DNA of 64,000 bases from Prunus persica (lineage: Eukaryota; Streptophyta; Magnoliopsida; Rosales; Rosaceae). Shown here piece after piece: positions 49,143 through 58,913 of the stretch. Positions within the stretch are counted from its first letter, which is position 1, and each line of letters starts with the position of its first letter. The stretch spans positions 29,508,131 through 29,572,130 of the forward strand of contig NC_034009.1 of assembly GCF_000346465.2 (NCBI RefSeq), written 5' to 3'. A model generated the notes under the pieces. That model was not told where the DNA came from, ran no database searches, and saw only the letters and a program-made list of their open reading frames with translations. A program made the position numbers and the translations under genes.

Positions 49143-50223
49143 TTGAGTACATCATCGTCATATCCCGGTGAATATCCAAGAGCATAGTGCACTAGTGCAA
49201 GCTCACCAGTGTGGATTGTACCCAAAAATCTAACATAGTACCCCTGACTAAGGTACCGTGTGTCTATTGACATCAAGCTAATAGTCTCCTTAACCCACAC
49301 ATGATTTTGATAGTCCTTCAAAATCCATAACACGATCTTGTCTTGCTCCCACGACTTGTCAACAAACACACCCTAGCATCCCCCCACCTCAACTACAACT
49401 GCACTTTCTCGGCAATAAGAATTAGCAATACTACCATAAAAGTGATACTTATCTTTATCATCACAATCATCAAACTCTTGCGAATAATCTTGGGGTAGTG
49501 GCATCACTCTGAATGTCTCCTCTCTAATGTCAAATCCCACTATCACTTTCTGCTTCTCATAGATCCAATGTACGGCCCCATTGAGACACACACTTCCACT
49601 ACCTCCTTCTATAAGAGACAGAGGCGTAAGCTAGAGCATCAAAAGGAAGATGGCCAGGGTCTACCTGCAATGGCCTCCATGAACTCGTGCTTAGTGTGAT
49701 TATGTTGAACCCAACATGACATTTTCCAAGTCCTTTGGAACGAAGATAGAGGAACTGGAGAACCTTATACTCGTTGGAAAGTGGACTGTACCCAAAGTGA
49801 TATGTAGCAAATCCCGGCCAGTAACTTTCTATTTTAATTTCATTGAGGGGAAGTTTGGTGCATTCTCGGGTGCTAGGGTTAAGCATAAAAACAGGGCTAT
49901 GCGGGGAAGATAAACATACCAAGCCCCAGACATTCTGCACATCATGTGGATGGCCAAAGCTGTAAGCTTTACGCAGATTCTTGCATGAAAATTTGGCGAC
50001 ACGGGTTGGAATGCACCCTTGTTGCTCTATTCTTGAGGAGAAGAACACGTGTTTTGACGAGCGGGTCGTAGTTTCTCCTTTTTCTTGGCTCGTTGTTTCT
50101 CCTTTTCGAAAAGGAAGTTAGTGATCCTCTTGTTGCTGTCATTGCAGCGAAAGTTGTGACAGGCGGCGACAAAGGAAGGGCTGCGGATGAGGGAGGACCA
50201 AGACGTGCATACGCACCTACACC

Positions 50224-50930
50224 CAGGGACGGACTCACAGTGGGGTCAATGGGGTCAAACGATCCCATGGACTCCATGGAAGCAAGGTAGAAGGTGCCTT
50301 TGAATTGGGGTGTGACCCCATGAGAGAGAGGATTTGTAGACAGAGCAAGAAGAAGATGAACAGGGAAGCTCTGTTCTGTTTGAAAGAAGCTGGCCAAAAC
50401 GGCGTCGTTTTGGCCCAGCTTCTAATTTTTTTTAAAAAACAGACTGGCCAAAACGGCGTCGTTTTGGACCAGCCCGGGTTATTTTTTTTAAAAACGCGCT
50501 GGCCAAAACGGCGTCGTTTTGGACCAGACGCGCGAATTTTTTTTAAAACTCGCTGGCCAAAACGGCGTCGTTTTGGACCAGCGAATTTTTTTTTAAAAGA
50601 CCTGGCCAAAACGAAGTCGTTTTGGTCTAGGTGTTATAAAAAAAATAAAATAACAGAACAGATGTCCAGCTTCTTCCTCCCGAATTTTCATTCCAAAACA
50701 CCTATTTTCTAAACCCTCAAACCTAAATCCCCAATCTCCACCCCCCACAAACCTTTAACCCTCTTCCCCACCAAGCCTTGAAGCCCCAAATCCTCCATTG
50801 TCGCCGCTGCCAGCAGCTCCGCCACTTCCAAAAGCTTGCCTCCACTTCCACCACCTCACAATTCAAGGTAAAAAAAAATTGAACTTTTACACTATGACCC
50901 CACGACACAAAATTCCTAGGTCCGTTCCTG
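50224..50930. mobile_element. hAT-like element with five internal near-palindromes
   Basis: The termini are CAGGGACGGAC and GTCCGTTCCTG (10 of 11 inverted matches). The target duplication CCTACACC is perfect at 50216-50223 and 50931-50938, placed inside F-box copy 3. Length is 707 bp. No transposase exists: the apparent proteins on both strands come from the repeats. The left half has five copies of CCAAAACGGCGTCGTTTTGG at about 54-bp spacing. Confidence 0.88.
50394..50625. repeat. array of five near-palindromic 20-mers
   Basis: CCAAAACGGCGTCGTTTTGG lies at 50394, 50448, 50503 and 50557 (each 20 bp). A variant with GAAG in place of GGCG is at 50606. Starts are spaced 54, 55, 54 and 49 bp. 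The spacers share a T-run followed by TTTAAAA. Each 20-mer pairs with itself except for the central bases. Confidence 0.9.
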
Positions 50931-51072
50931 CCTACACCTTATCAGAACCTTTGCTGGTAGCCGTGGGAGTATATGAGAGAATATGATTTCGGTTGGGAGC
51001 TCTGGGATTGGATGATCATGATGATAAGCTTCCTACAAGAGTTAAAACAAATTACCTCAATTAAAAACAAAG

Positions 51073-51171
51073 AAAGAGCAGGGAAAACGGCAATCATGGA
51101 TACATGTATGTATATATTTATAAGAGCAGGGAAAACGGCAATCATGGATACATGTATGTATATATTTATAT
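51073..51171. repeat. ~49-bp tandem duplication in the F-box 3 intron
   Basis: AGAGCAGGGAAAACGGCAAT, followed by CATGGATACATGTATGTATA, occurs twice with no visible differences. It lies within the 153-bp intron after the start-codon exon of copy 3. The identity means it is recent. Confidence 0.85.
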
Positions 51172-52155
51172 ATCTCAGACTTAACCAAGTTCCTTGAACG
51201 GCGTTTTCAGGCCATTGAAAGACCTCCAACCTCAAGCCAGAAAGTCTCCACATTAAACCCAAGGACCAGGGGCACAGGAGATAGTACGCTAATAAGAGGC
51301 AGGAAAAAAAAAAAAAAAAATAGGGTGTTGTTAAACGAACCTTAACCCTAAACCTTAACTGAATCAAATTAGTACGGTGTTGTTGTTAAATCAACTTTAA
51401 AATTTACTAAAAACAAAATATTTAGGAATCTCTTTATATGGGCCAATTATTGGAGAAATTACGACTTGTTGCTATTAATGGGCTTTATATAATCTGTTAA
51501 TATAATATGTTATCCTCAATCACAAGCATAGAACAAAATATCGATAATTTTGCCGATATTTCGGCGAAATTATCGTTTTTCTGGGGCAGCGATATTTTAG
51601 CATATGTTCATATATATATCGTCAATTTATCAATAATTTCCTCGATAATTTCGCTGATATTTCAGTAATGACATTTTCGTTCAAGTTGCACCTTTAAATG
51701 GACAATATATCGCGATATTATCGATAATATCGCGATATGAACTTACAAAATTAAACTCAGCCTTTAGATGAATCCCTCAGCCTCCGAAACTCAGCCTTTC
51801 TCTGTCTCTCAACTCAATCTTAACTCAACTCAGAAAAAAAAACAGAAAGAGGAGAGCGAGAGAGAAGGGAAGAAGAGGGAAAAAAATAATAATTATGGAG
51901 TAGGTTTTTATGTTTTGCTGTTTTCGATTGTGATGAAGCGAGAGAGAAAAGGGAAGAGGAAACAGGGAAAGAGGCGGAGAGATAGAAGAAGAAAGAAAAA
52001 AAGCAGATATAGGAGAGCGAGAGAGAGGGGGGGAAGAAGAGGGAAAAAAGGTATGGAGTGGGTCTTTATGTTTTACTGTTTTGGATTGTGATGGAGGAGA
52101 GAGAAAAGGGAAGAGGAAGAAGAGAAAGAGATGGAGAGAGACGGAGAGATAGAAG

Positions 52156-52160
52156 AAGAA

Positions 52161-52241
<81 letters not shown>
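52156..52241. repeat. compound (GA)n(GT)n microsatellite
   Basis: About 24 GA units run straight into about 18 GT units. It explains the long Ser/Leu and His/Thr frames on the minus strand, which are not genes. Confidence 0.95.
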
Positions 52242-52245
<4 letters not shown>

Positions 52246-52547
52246 TGGAAGAGGAAGAAGAGGAATAAATAAATAAAATAAAAAGGGAGAGATGGGTGAA
52301 TGCCCAAAAGAGAGAGAAAAGGCAGGTTGCATGTATCTGCAACCTTGGGAAGTTCAGACAAAAAAAAGGAAAAAAAAACCTTGAGAAGTGGGAGAGGGAG
52401 GTAGGGAAACGTGAAAGTACTTGGGAAGCGGAAAATGTGACTTAATAACTTAATATAATTTATTTCTTTTCTATTTAATCCATTTAATATTATTGATTAT
52501 TTTATTATTCATTATAAGTACTTACATTACTAAATTTTCCTTCAAAT

Positions 52548-53030
52548 TGTTGCTTAATTACTTAAATCTCTATAATCATTTTCATTATTTGCTATTTAAT
52601 TCTTCCTTGGATAAATTTATTTATGTTTTTAGTTAATTTTCAATCTTCACTATTATTTTTTAAGCATGGTAAAGTGCCTAATTTTCATGAAAAATCAAAT
52701 TGGTTTACATCTTTAATTATTTTTCAATTTTTGATAAATAATAAATATAAGAACGTGTACCATGTCCAATGAATAACGTGAAATAAATTGTTGCTTAATT
52801 ACTTAAATTTCTATAATCATTTTCTTTATTTCCTATTTAATTCTTCATTGCATAAATTTATTTATGTTCTTAGTTAATTTTCAATCTTCACTATTATTTT
52901 TTAAGCATGGTAAAGTGCCTAATTTTCATGACAAATCAAGTTGGTTTACATCTTTAATTATTTTTCAATTTTTGATAAATTAAAAGATATAACAACGTGT
53001 ACCATGTCCAGTGAATAATGTGAAATAAGG
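52548..53030. repeat. 241-bp tandem duplication
   Basis: TTGTTGCTTAATTACTTAAA begins near 52547 and again near 52788. The copies share TTTTTAAGCATGGTAAAGTG and ACGTGTACCATGTCCA. A handful of substitutions separate them. Confidence 0.85.
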
Positions 53031-53753
53031 TTACTCATGTATCTTATCATGCAATTTATAAAGTCTAAAATATTGTACTAAAAAATGATAAATAAATTAC
53101 TAAGGGGTGTTTAATTCTCTTTCATTAATTACTTCAGATTTTCTAAGTCACAGAGTTTGTCAGGTCGCAATATAATCAACTTAAATCACACAAACCCACT
53201 ATGCAATGCATTTCCTTCCAATTTTTTGTGTCAAAATAATAGATGATTGACTAAATAAACTTCTTCTAAAGTTTCATTAAAAATTTCCATGTATTTATCA
53301 TAATTTCCGTGGTTTTTATCCAATTTTTATCGATATCAATATTTTTTCAATATTTCCATCGATATTTCCGTGTTTTTGAACCATCGATATTTCTGAAACT
53401 ATCGATATTTAAGACCTTGATCACAAGTCATTAGACTCATAATTCAACCAGTTTTGTACCGCATGGTGAATGGAATATATCTAGAGTTCAACTTCTAATT
53501 AAATTATTTAATTTTCTTTATTTATATTCCCACGAGGAATGTTTGCTGATTTGTACAATTTAAATGTTTGCTGATCACAAGTCATTAGACTCATAATTGT
53601 TCGCAAAATATTATTGAAAGGCCAAGGCAACTGAATGAAGAGAAAACACAGAACTTACAAATATTATTTCTCAATCCTAAACCCTTAACCTCAACACCGT
53701 CATCTTACGTAATAAAGCAATATATCTTCAGACTAAACATACACACTATATAG

Positions 53754-54227
53754 TGTTGATGCTCTTTTTGAGAGGGTCAACTTAAAGATAAGTGTAGAAT
53801 CTTTTGGAAGATAGAAGGTGAGAACTTTCGGTATGAGAAGAACCTGTAAAAGACAAAGAGGAAGAACAATCGTCAAGCTTCGAACACCGGTGTGGTGTCT
53901 GCCAAAGGCTCTCCGATGCTTAAGTTTGTTATGAGTGGTAAATTTGACAGAGTAACAGTAAAGGTAAGAAAATAGTTACCTTTTTTACTCGGGTACTGTT
54001 CCCTATTTATAGGGAAGTGAAAATGGGAGTTTTGCACAAAGTTTCGATGTGGAACTTTGTGCAAGTCACTGTGGTGGTGACCTTGAAGATTAGGTTCGGC
54101 AGTTGGGAGCTTCAGCAGGTGGCTGCCCCTTCGGAAGAGTGTCTTCCTTCGGCAGGGAAGAAGGCGTGCATGTCTTGGTGCTAGTTATTTTGATGCTGGA
54201 TATGCTCGGTTGATTATGGTGTAAACA
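53754..54227 (-). mobile_element. solo LTR, TSD TATAG
   Basis: The unit TGTTGATGC...GTAAACA is 474 bp with TG...CA ends and a perfect TATAG duplication at 53749-53753 and 54228-54232. A near-palindromic CCCTATTTATAGGGAA at about 54000 supplies a TATA box in the minus-strand reading. No internal retrotransposon domain lies beside it, so the body was probably removed by LTR-LTR recombination. Confidence 0.8.
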
Positions 54228-54239
54228 TATAGTATTTGT

Positions 54240-54456
54240 GGTGTGGGAATATTCCATGTATTTGGTAATAGATGATGGTGAAATATAACATTTACGGCTA
54301 GCAATATATATAATATAAGGTCATCGATCCAACTCATCTTAAGGGGACAATGTTATCACCATAACTAGTAATTAACCTAATACACTCATCTCCATCATAT
54401 CTCATAACACTATTTGGAAAAACAAAATCAAGTATGGCCCTATTGACGTACACTCC
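54240..54456 (-). pseudogene. F-box pseudogene 4, 3' end
   Basis: The segment shares the 3' flank of copies 1 and 2 (TTGGTAATAGATGATGGTG) and the last codons before it (minus-strand GATTTTGTTTTTCC, coding DFVF). At about 54434 it jumps directly to the NGAVHWIY region (GGCCCTATTGACGTACACTCC). Most of the FBA domain is therefore deleted. The Copia element starts at 54457. Confidence 0.65.
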
Positions 54457-54989
54457 TGCTAAAATATGAGAATTGTGAGAGAATATTTGTTTGTGGGAAT
54501 TTTGTATGTATTCCTCTCCTTGTAGAATGTTATATTTATAATACAACGAAACTTTAATGGGCAAGTAAATAATAAATTCATGTTTCTATTTACAGTTGGA
54601 AATCAGGAATTAAAGTAAATCAAATATAATTATAATGAGAATCCTTTGTGTGTAAGGAAAGAAAGTCAATGGTCCACAAGTCACACCAACACTCCCGCTC
54701 ACGTTAATGCATAGATGTCACCAATGCCCAACTAGTCTAGTGAATTTTAGAACGCTTTACTGGAAATTGTCTTTGTCAAAATATCCGTCAATTGATCCTC
54801 ATACTTTACAAAAGGAAATTAAATCACTTTAGCTTCGAGCTTCTGTTTGATATTGTGTCGATCTACCTCAACATGTTTGGTGCGATCATGTTGAATTGGA
54901 TTCTGTGCAATAGCTATTGCAGCCTTGTTGTCACAAAAGAGATTCACTACAGATGTAGATCTATACCCAAGTTCAGTAAGCAACCTTTT

Positions 54990-56090
54990 TAACCAAATGA
55001 GTTAGCAAATTCCTTTGGTCATACCTCTAACCTCGGCTTCTGTACTGGATAAGACGACCACCTTCTATTTCTTGCTTATCCATTTAACCAAATTACCTCC
55101 CATGAATGTGAAGTAACCAGATGTGGATTTCCTATCTGTTATACTTCTTGCCCAATCTGCATATGTGTAACCATTTATATTTAGATGACCATGTTTTGAG
55201 AATTTAAGTTCTTTTTCGGGTGCAGACTTCAAATATCTAAGTATCCGAATAACTGCATTCATGTGGTCTTCACTCAGAGAATGCATAAATTGACTGACGA
55301 CACTCACCGCATAAGCAATGTCTAGCTGAGTATGAGACAAGTAGATCAATCTTCCCACTAACCTTTGGTATCTTTCTTTGTTAGTTGGAACTTGATACGG
55401 GTATTCCCCAAGATGATGATTCTGAACAATAAGAGTGTCTACATGTTTGCAATCTAGCATTCCTGTGTCTATCAACAAGTCCAAGACATATTTCCTTTGA
55501 GAAAGAAATATGCCTTGTTGTGATCGAGCCACCTCAATCCCCATGAAATATTTAAGTCCACCTAGATTCTTCATCTCAAATTCAGTAGCCAAATAGTCTT
55601 GTAGTTGAGATATTTCATGTTTATCATTCCCAGTAATAATCATATCATCAACATAGATTATTAAAGCTGTTACCTTCCCTTTCTGATGTTTCAAACAAGA
55701 TCTGAGTTACTTTGTCTGAAAATATTGTTCTTCATTGCCATGGTGAACCGTTCAAACCATGCATGTGGTGACTGTTTCAGTCCATACAACGCCTTTTGCA
55801 ATTTGCATATTGTTCCAGTATGAATAGTATTATATCTAGGAGGAATGTCCATATACACCTCCTCCGTGAGTTCTCCATGTAGGTATGCATTCTTTACATC
55901 AAATTGGTGTAGTGGCCAATCCAAATTAGCTGCGAGGGACAGCAAGACTCTGATTGTGTCCACTTTTGTAACTGATGCACAATTTTCTTCATAATCTACA
56001 CCATAAGTCTGTGTGTACTCTTTCGTCATAAGTCCTGCTTTGTATCGCTCGATAGATCCATTAGCATTGTGTTTTATGGTAAACACTCAT
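54990..56090 (-). pseudogene. copia reverse transcriptase and RNase H remnant
   Basis: Two frames cover the RT: 55691-56086 (DYEENCASVTKVDTIRVLLS, FDVKNAYLHGELTEEVYMDI, ALYGLKQSPHAWFERF) and 55065-55694 (IIYVDDMIITG, FEMKNLGGLKYFMGIEVARS, YQRLVGRLIYLSHTQLDIAY). They are separated by a single frame change at about 55691. The YVDD catalytic motif is intact. The RNase H start (ADWARSITDRKSTSGYFTFM) is present. After WISKK a frame break precedes the STEAE-type segment. Confidence 0.88.
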
Positions 56091-56242
56091 CTACATCCAA
56101 TAGTCTTTTTTCCTCGTGGTAAAGTTTCCAGTGTCCAAATCTGATTCTTTTCAAGAGCTTTCATCTCTTCCTTTATAGCTTGAACCTACTTAGGATCTTT
56201 AAATGCTTTGGTAACCTTGGTTAGGATATGAATAGCAAACAA

Positions 56243-57785
56243 CTAATACACAAAGGCCTTGAGTGGTTCTGACAACTTCTCAGTGGATACATGATTCGCA
56301 GTTGGATACTTTGATGTCTTGTCAATATCGGGTGAATAACGATTTGGTGGCTTTCCACGATTCTTCCTGAAAGGTAATTGGTATCCAATATATTTATCCT
56401 CTATAGGAGTAGTTACCTCAAGGATATTCTCAGGAAATTGGTCTTTTGGTATTGTTGAGTTTGAGGTGGTCTTCATCTTGTTGTTCTGAATTGTCTGTAG
56501 GTGTGGGGCTCAGATCAGAAATATCTTCACATGGATCAGATGGGTCAGGCAATTGATTGGCTTTTAGCAGAGAGTAATCTCGTGCTCCAGACTCGGGACG
56601 ATCGATCATTTCTGTTCAGAGGAAAATTTCTTCGCTTTCCAAGTTGCTCTAATTCTACTTTTCACTTTGTATTTCCTCTTGAAGCGTAGAATTGGATGAT
56701 GGGTCATGAAAGAACAACTCAGATTCCAGAAAGGTCACATCCAAAGTGACATAGGTACGTTGGGTAGGAGGGTGATAACAGCGGTAACCTTTCTGATAAG
56801 TGGCATAACCCGCAAAAACACAACAAAGCACACAGGGATCAAGTGTGCTACTTTGATTTTTATGGAGATGAACGAAAGCCACACATCTAAAGATTTGGGG
56901 TCTGAGTACTAAAACAGAGGGCAGAGGTCTGTGTTGCGCAAGCACTTGTAAAGGGGTTTTAAAGGTCAATACATCAGAAGACATGCGGTTGATTAGGTGA
57001 ACTGCGGTGACAATAGCATCATCCTAGTGATAGCGAAGAACATGAGCGCTAATCAGAAGTGCTCAGGCAGTTTCAAGAAGATGTCGATTCTTTCGTTCAG
57101 CAACACCATTTTGTTACTTTGTCTGAGGACAAGTCGTCTCATGGATAATTCCATGTTGTTGGAAGTAAGCCTGAAAGTCATGATTAACAAATTCTCCACC
57201 ATTGTCCGAGTGAAGAATCTAAATTTGAGCATTAAACTGAGTTTTCATCTGTTTGTGGAAGGACGGAAAAAAGAAAAACACTTCATTTTTATTCTTCACC
57301 AAATAAAGCTATGTCATCCGTGTACAATCATCTATGAATGTGACAAACTACCGAACACCAGAAGGAGCAGTGATAGGTGAAGGTCCCCAGACATCAAAGT
57401 GAATTAACGTAAACGAAGTAGTACACATGTTCGTACTCAATGGATAGGGAACACTACGACTCTTGGCCAAAATACAAGTATCACATGTGAAGTCGAAGTC
57501 CTTGAAACTTGAGAATAAATCTTGTATAGGATGCTTCATATAACTAAAAGACGGATGTCCCAATCGGCTGTGCCACAACCATATTTGTTTTTGTTTGCTA
57601 TCAAAGGGATGCGTCACACTGTTAGCCATGTCGGGACTGAAGTCAACTACATAATATAGCCCCTCTCTCTTAGTACCACAACCAAGAATCTCCTTAGTAT
57701 GAGTCTCCTGAAGCAAACAAAAACTTGGGTAAATGAGTACACAACAATTCAATTGTTCACTAAGCTGACTAACTGACAACAATTT
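56243..57785 (-). pseudogene. copia integrase remnant
   Basis: 57348-57782 carries the GAG-pre-integrase zinc domain (LWHSRLGHPSFSY then CDTCILAKS) and the first catalytic Asp (IHFDVWGPSP). 56655-56984 carries the C-terminal part (CVAFVHLHKNQSSTLDPCVL, CVFAGYATYQKGYRCYHPPT). The middle, with the remaining catalytic residues, is in broken frames. The 56243-56476 frame belongs to the linker before RT. Confidence 0.8.
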
Positions 57786-57849
57786 ATTGGATAAAGATGA
57801 AACAAGTAAAGTAATAGACAGTGAGAGAGAAGATGAGAGTGCAACAATG

Positions 57850-58272
57850 TCAGCCCCCTGTCAAAGAATAAGTAACTCCATTAGCATTAGCAATACAAGT
57901 TCGTCGGGGTTGTGTAGTATTCTGAAAATCATCAGGATCAAACGTCATATGATCAGTTGCACTAGAATCAATTATCCAGTTCCTGAAATCAATCTTATCC
58001 AAAGTATGGAATCCATAACCAGTACCATTACTGGTCGTATCGTGTTGTGTTCGATCTTTGAGAGTAGCCCACCATTCGGGGTAGCCATGCAATTTAAAAC
58101 AAGTCTCACGAGTGTGTCTCGGATCACCATAATATGCGCAATCTCGTCTATGTGTCGGGGTCGTTAGTCGAGAAGTTGTAATTTGTGCAGCGGAAGATGC
58201 ATAAGATACAGGCTTAATAGGAATTCTAAGATCAAGATCTGAGCATGAGTCGGGGCCGGAGTCGGAGTCCAA
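57850..58272 (-). pseudogene. copia gag zinc knuckle and protease remnant
   Basis: The zinc-knuckle region reads CAYYGDPRHTRETCFKLHGY, where the second Cys of the CX2CX4HX4C knuckle is Tyr. The protease active-site region reads WIIDSSATDHM, where the usual D-S-G is D-S-S. Both changes would disable the proteins. The gag N-terminus towards the LTR is replaced by a low-complexity Asp/Ser-rich tract. Confidence 0.8.
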
Positions 58273-58614
58273 GTCAAGATCTGGGTCTAAATTATAAACA
58301 AATTCAGGGTTGGGGTCATCATCGGAGTCGGAGTTGTCGTCGTCGTAGTTGGTGTCGTGGTTAGGGTCGTCAAAATAGGATCTTGATTCAGGAGCGAATG
58401 TGAGATCAACAAAATAGGATCCTGATTCAGGATTGGGTTCGGGATCAGGGTTTACATTTGTAGGAACTGAGTCACCTGGGCACTCAACTCAGCTATGGTT
58501 GGTTGAGAGTGAGAGAAAGAGTCGGTGGTGCTACCTCCATGAGGGTTGAAAAAATCATCAACCAGCATAGCGGTGGTGGGGGTTTGAAACTGGAGTTAGC
58601 AATTCCAAGATCGC

Positions 58615-58627
58615 CGCTCTGATACCA
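58615..58627 (-). promoter_or_regulatory. copia primer-binding site
   Basis: The minus strand reads TGGTATCAGAGC directly after the LTR. This matches the initiator-Met tRNA 3' end used by most plant copia elements, and it confirms orientation. Confidence 0.85.
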
Positions 58628-58862
58628 TGCTAAAATTTGAGAACTATGAGAAAATATTTGTTTGTGGGAATTTTCTGTGTATTCTTCTCCTTGTAGGAGG
58701 TCATATTTATAATACAACGAAACTTTAATGGGCAAGTAAATAATAAATTCATATTTCTATTTACAGTAGGAAATTAGGAATTAAAGTAAATCAAATATAA
58801 TTATAATAGGAATCCGTGGTGTGTAAGGAAAGAAAGTCAATGGTCCCCAAGTGATGCCAACA

Positions 58863-58913
58863 ACTCCATTTCTTCTTTCATACACTAAATCCAAAAGAAG
58901 GTCGGTATATAGG
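58863..58913 (-). pseudogene. F-box pseudogene 4, middle fragment
   Basis: About 50 bp between the Copia and solo-LTR insertions. It lines up with 12840-12880 of copy 1 (CACTCCATT, then AGAAGGTCG). It shows that both elements landed in the same F-box copy only 50 bp apart. Confidence 0.6.

Larger units (their letters stand above)
49143..51188 (-). pseudogene. F-box pseudogene 3, split by a hAT-like element
   Basis: Exon 1 would end at 51186-51188, where the other copies have ATG but this copy has TTG. A 153-bp intron (51033-51185) follows, then the F-box exon to 50931. It resumes at 50223 after the transposon and continues through RSPSFVAA, IEQQGCIPTRVAKFSCKNLR, FBA strands and GTIHTGELALVHYALGYSPG. 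Lesions are the lost start codon, the insertion at 50224-50930, a 2-nt deletion at about 49599 (YRRR then stop), a TAG at 49373-49375 and a truncated C-terminus at 49142. It is very close to copy 2 in sequence, so the two duplicated recently relative to copies 1 and 4. Confidence 0.85.
51527..53419. mobile_element. hAT-like non-autonomous element with ATATCGATA ends
   Basis: The 8-bp target duplication ATCACAAG is at 51519-51526 and 53420-53427. Ends CATAGAACAAAATATCGATA and (reversed) CAAGGTCTTAAATATCGATA match after the first bases. Subterminal regions are rich in TATCGATA and CGATATTT. The interior holds two tandem copies of a purine-rich block (about 51850-52015 and 52015-52160), a (GA)n(GT)n microsatellite and a 241-bp duplication. 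No transposase frame was found. Confidence 0.7.
54457..58862 (-). mobile_element. Ty1/copia LTR retrotransposon with two 235-bp LTRs
   Basis: LTRs are at 54457-54691 and 58628-58862, equal in length and similar by eye, both TGCTAAAA...CCAACA. The perfect 5-bp duplication ACTCC is at 54452-54456 and 58863-58867, inside F-box copy 4. On the minus strand the primer-binding site TGGTATCAGAGC follows the right-hand LTR, and a purine-rich GAGCGGGAGTG precedes the left-hand one. The 4.4 kb element keeps gag, protease, integrase and RT segments in the canonical copia order, all broken by stops or frameshifts. Confidence 0.92.

Noticed and set aside
50235..50712. Long overlapping frames on both strands with repeated RRRFGQRV/GQNGVVL peptides
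   Set aside because: They are translations of the palindromic 54-bp repeats in the hAT-like element. There is no domain, and the repeats cause the open frames.
51825..52361. Minus-strand 178-codon Leu/Ser/His-rich frame
   Set aside because: It is produced by the (GA)n(GT)n microsatellite and flanking purine tracts.
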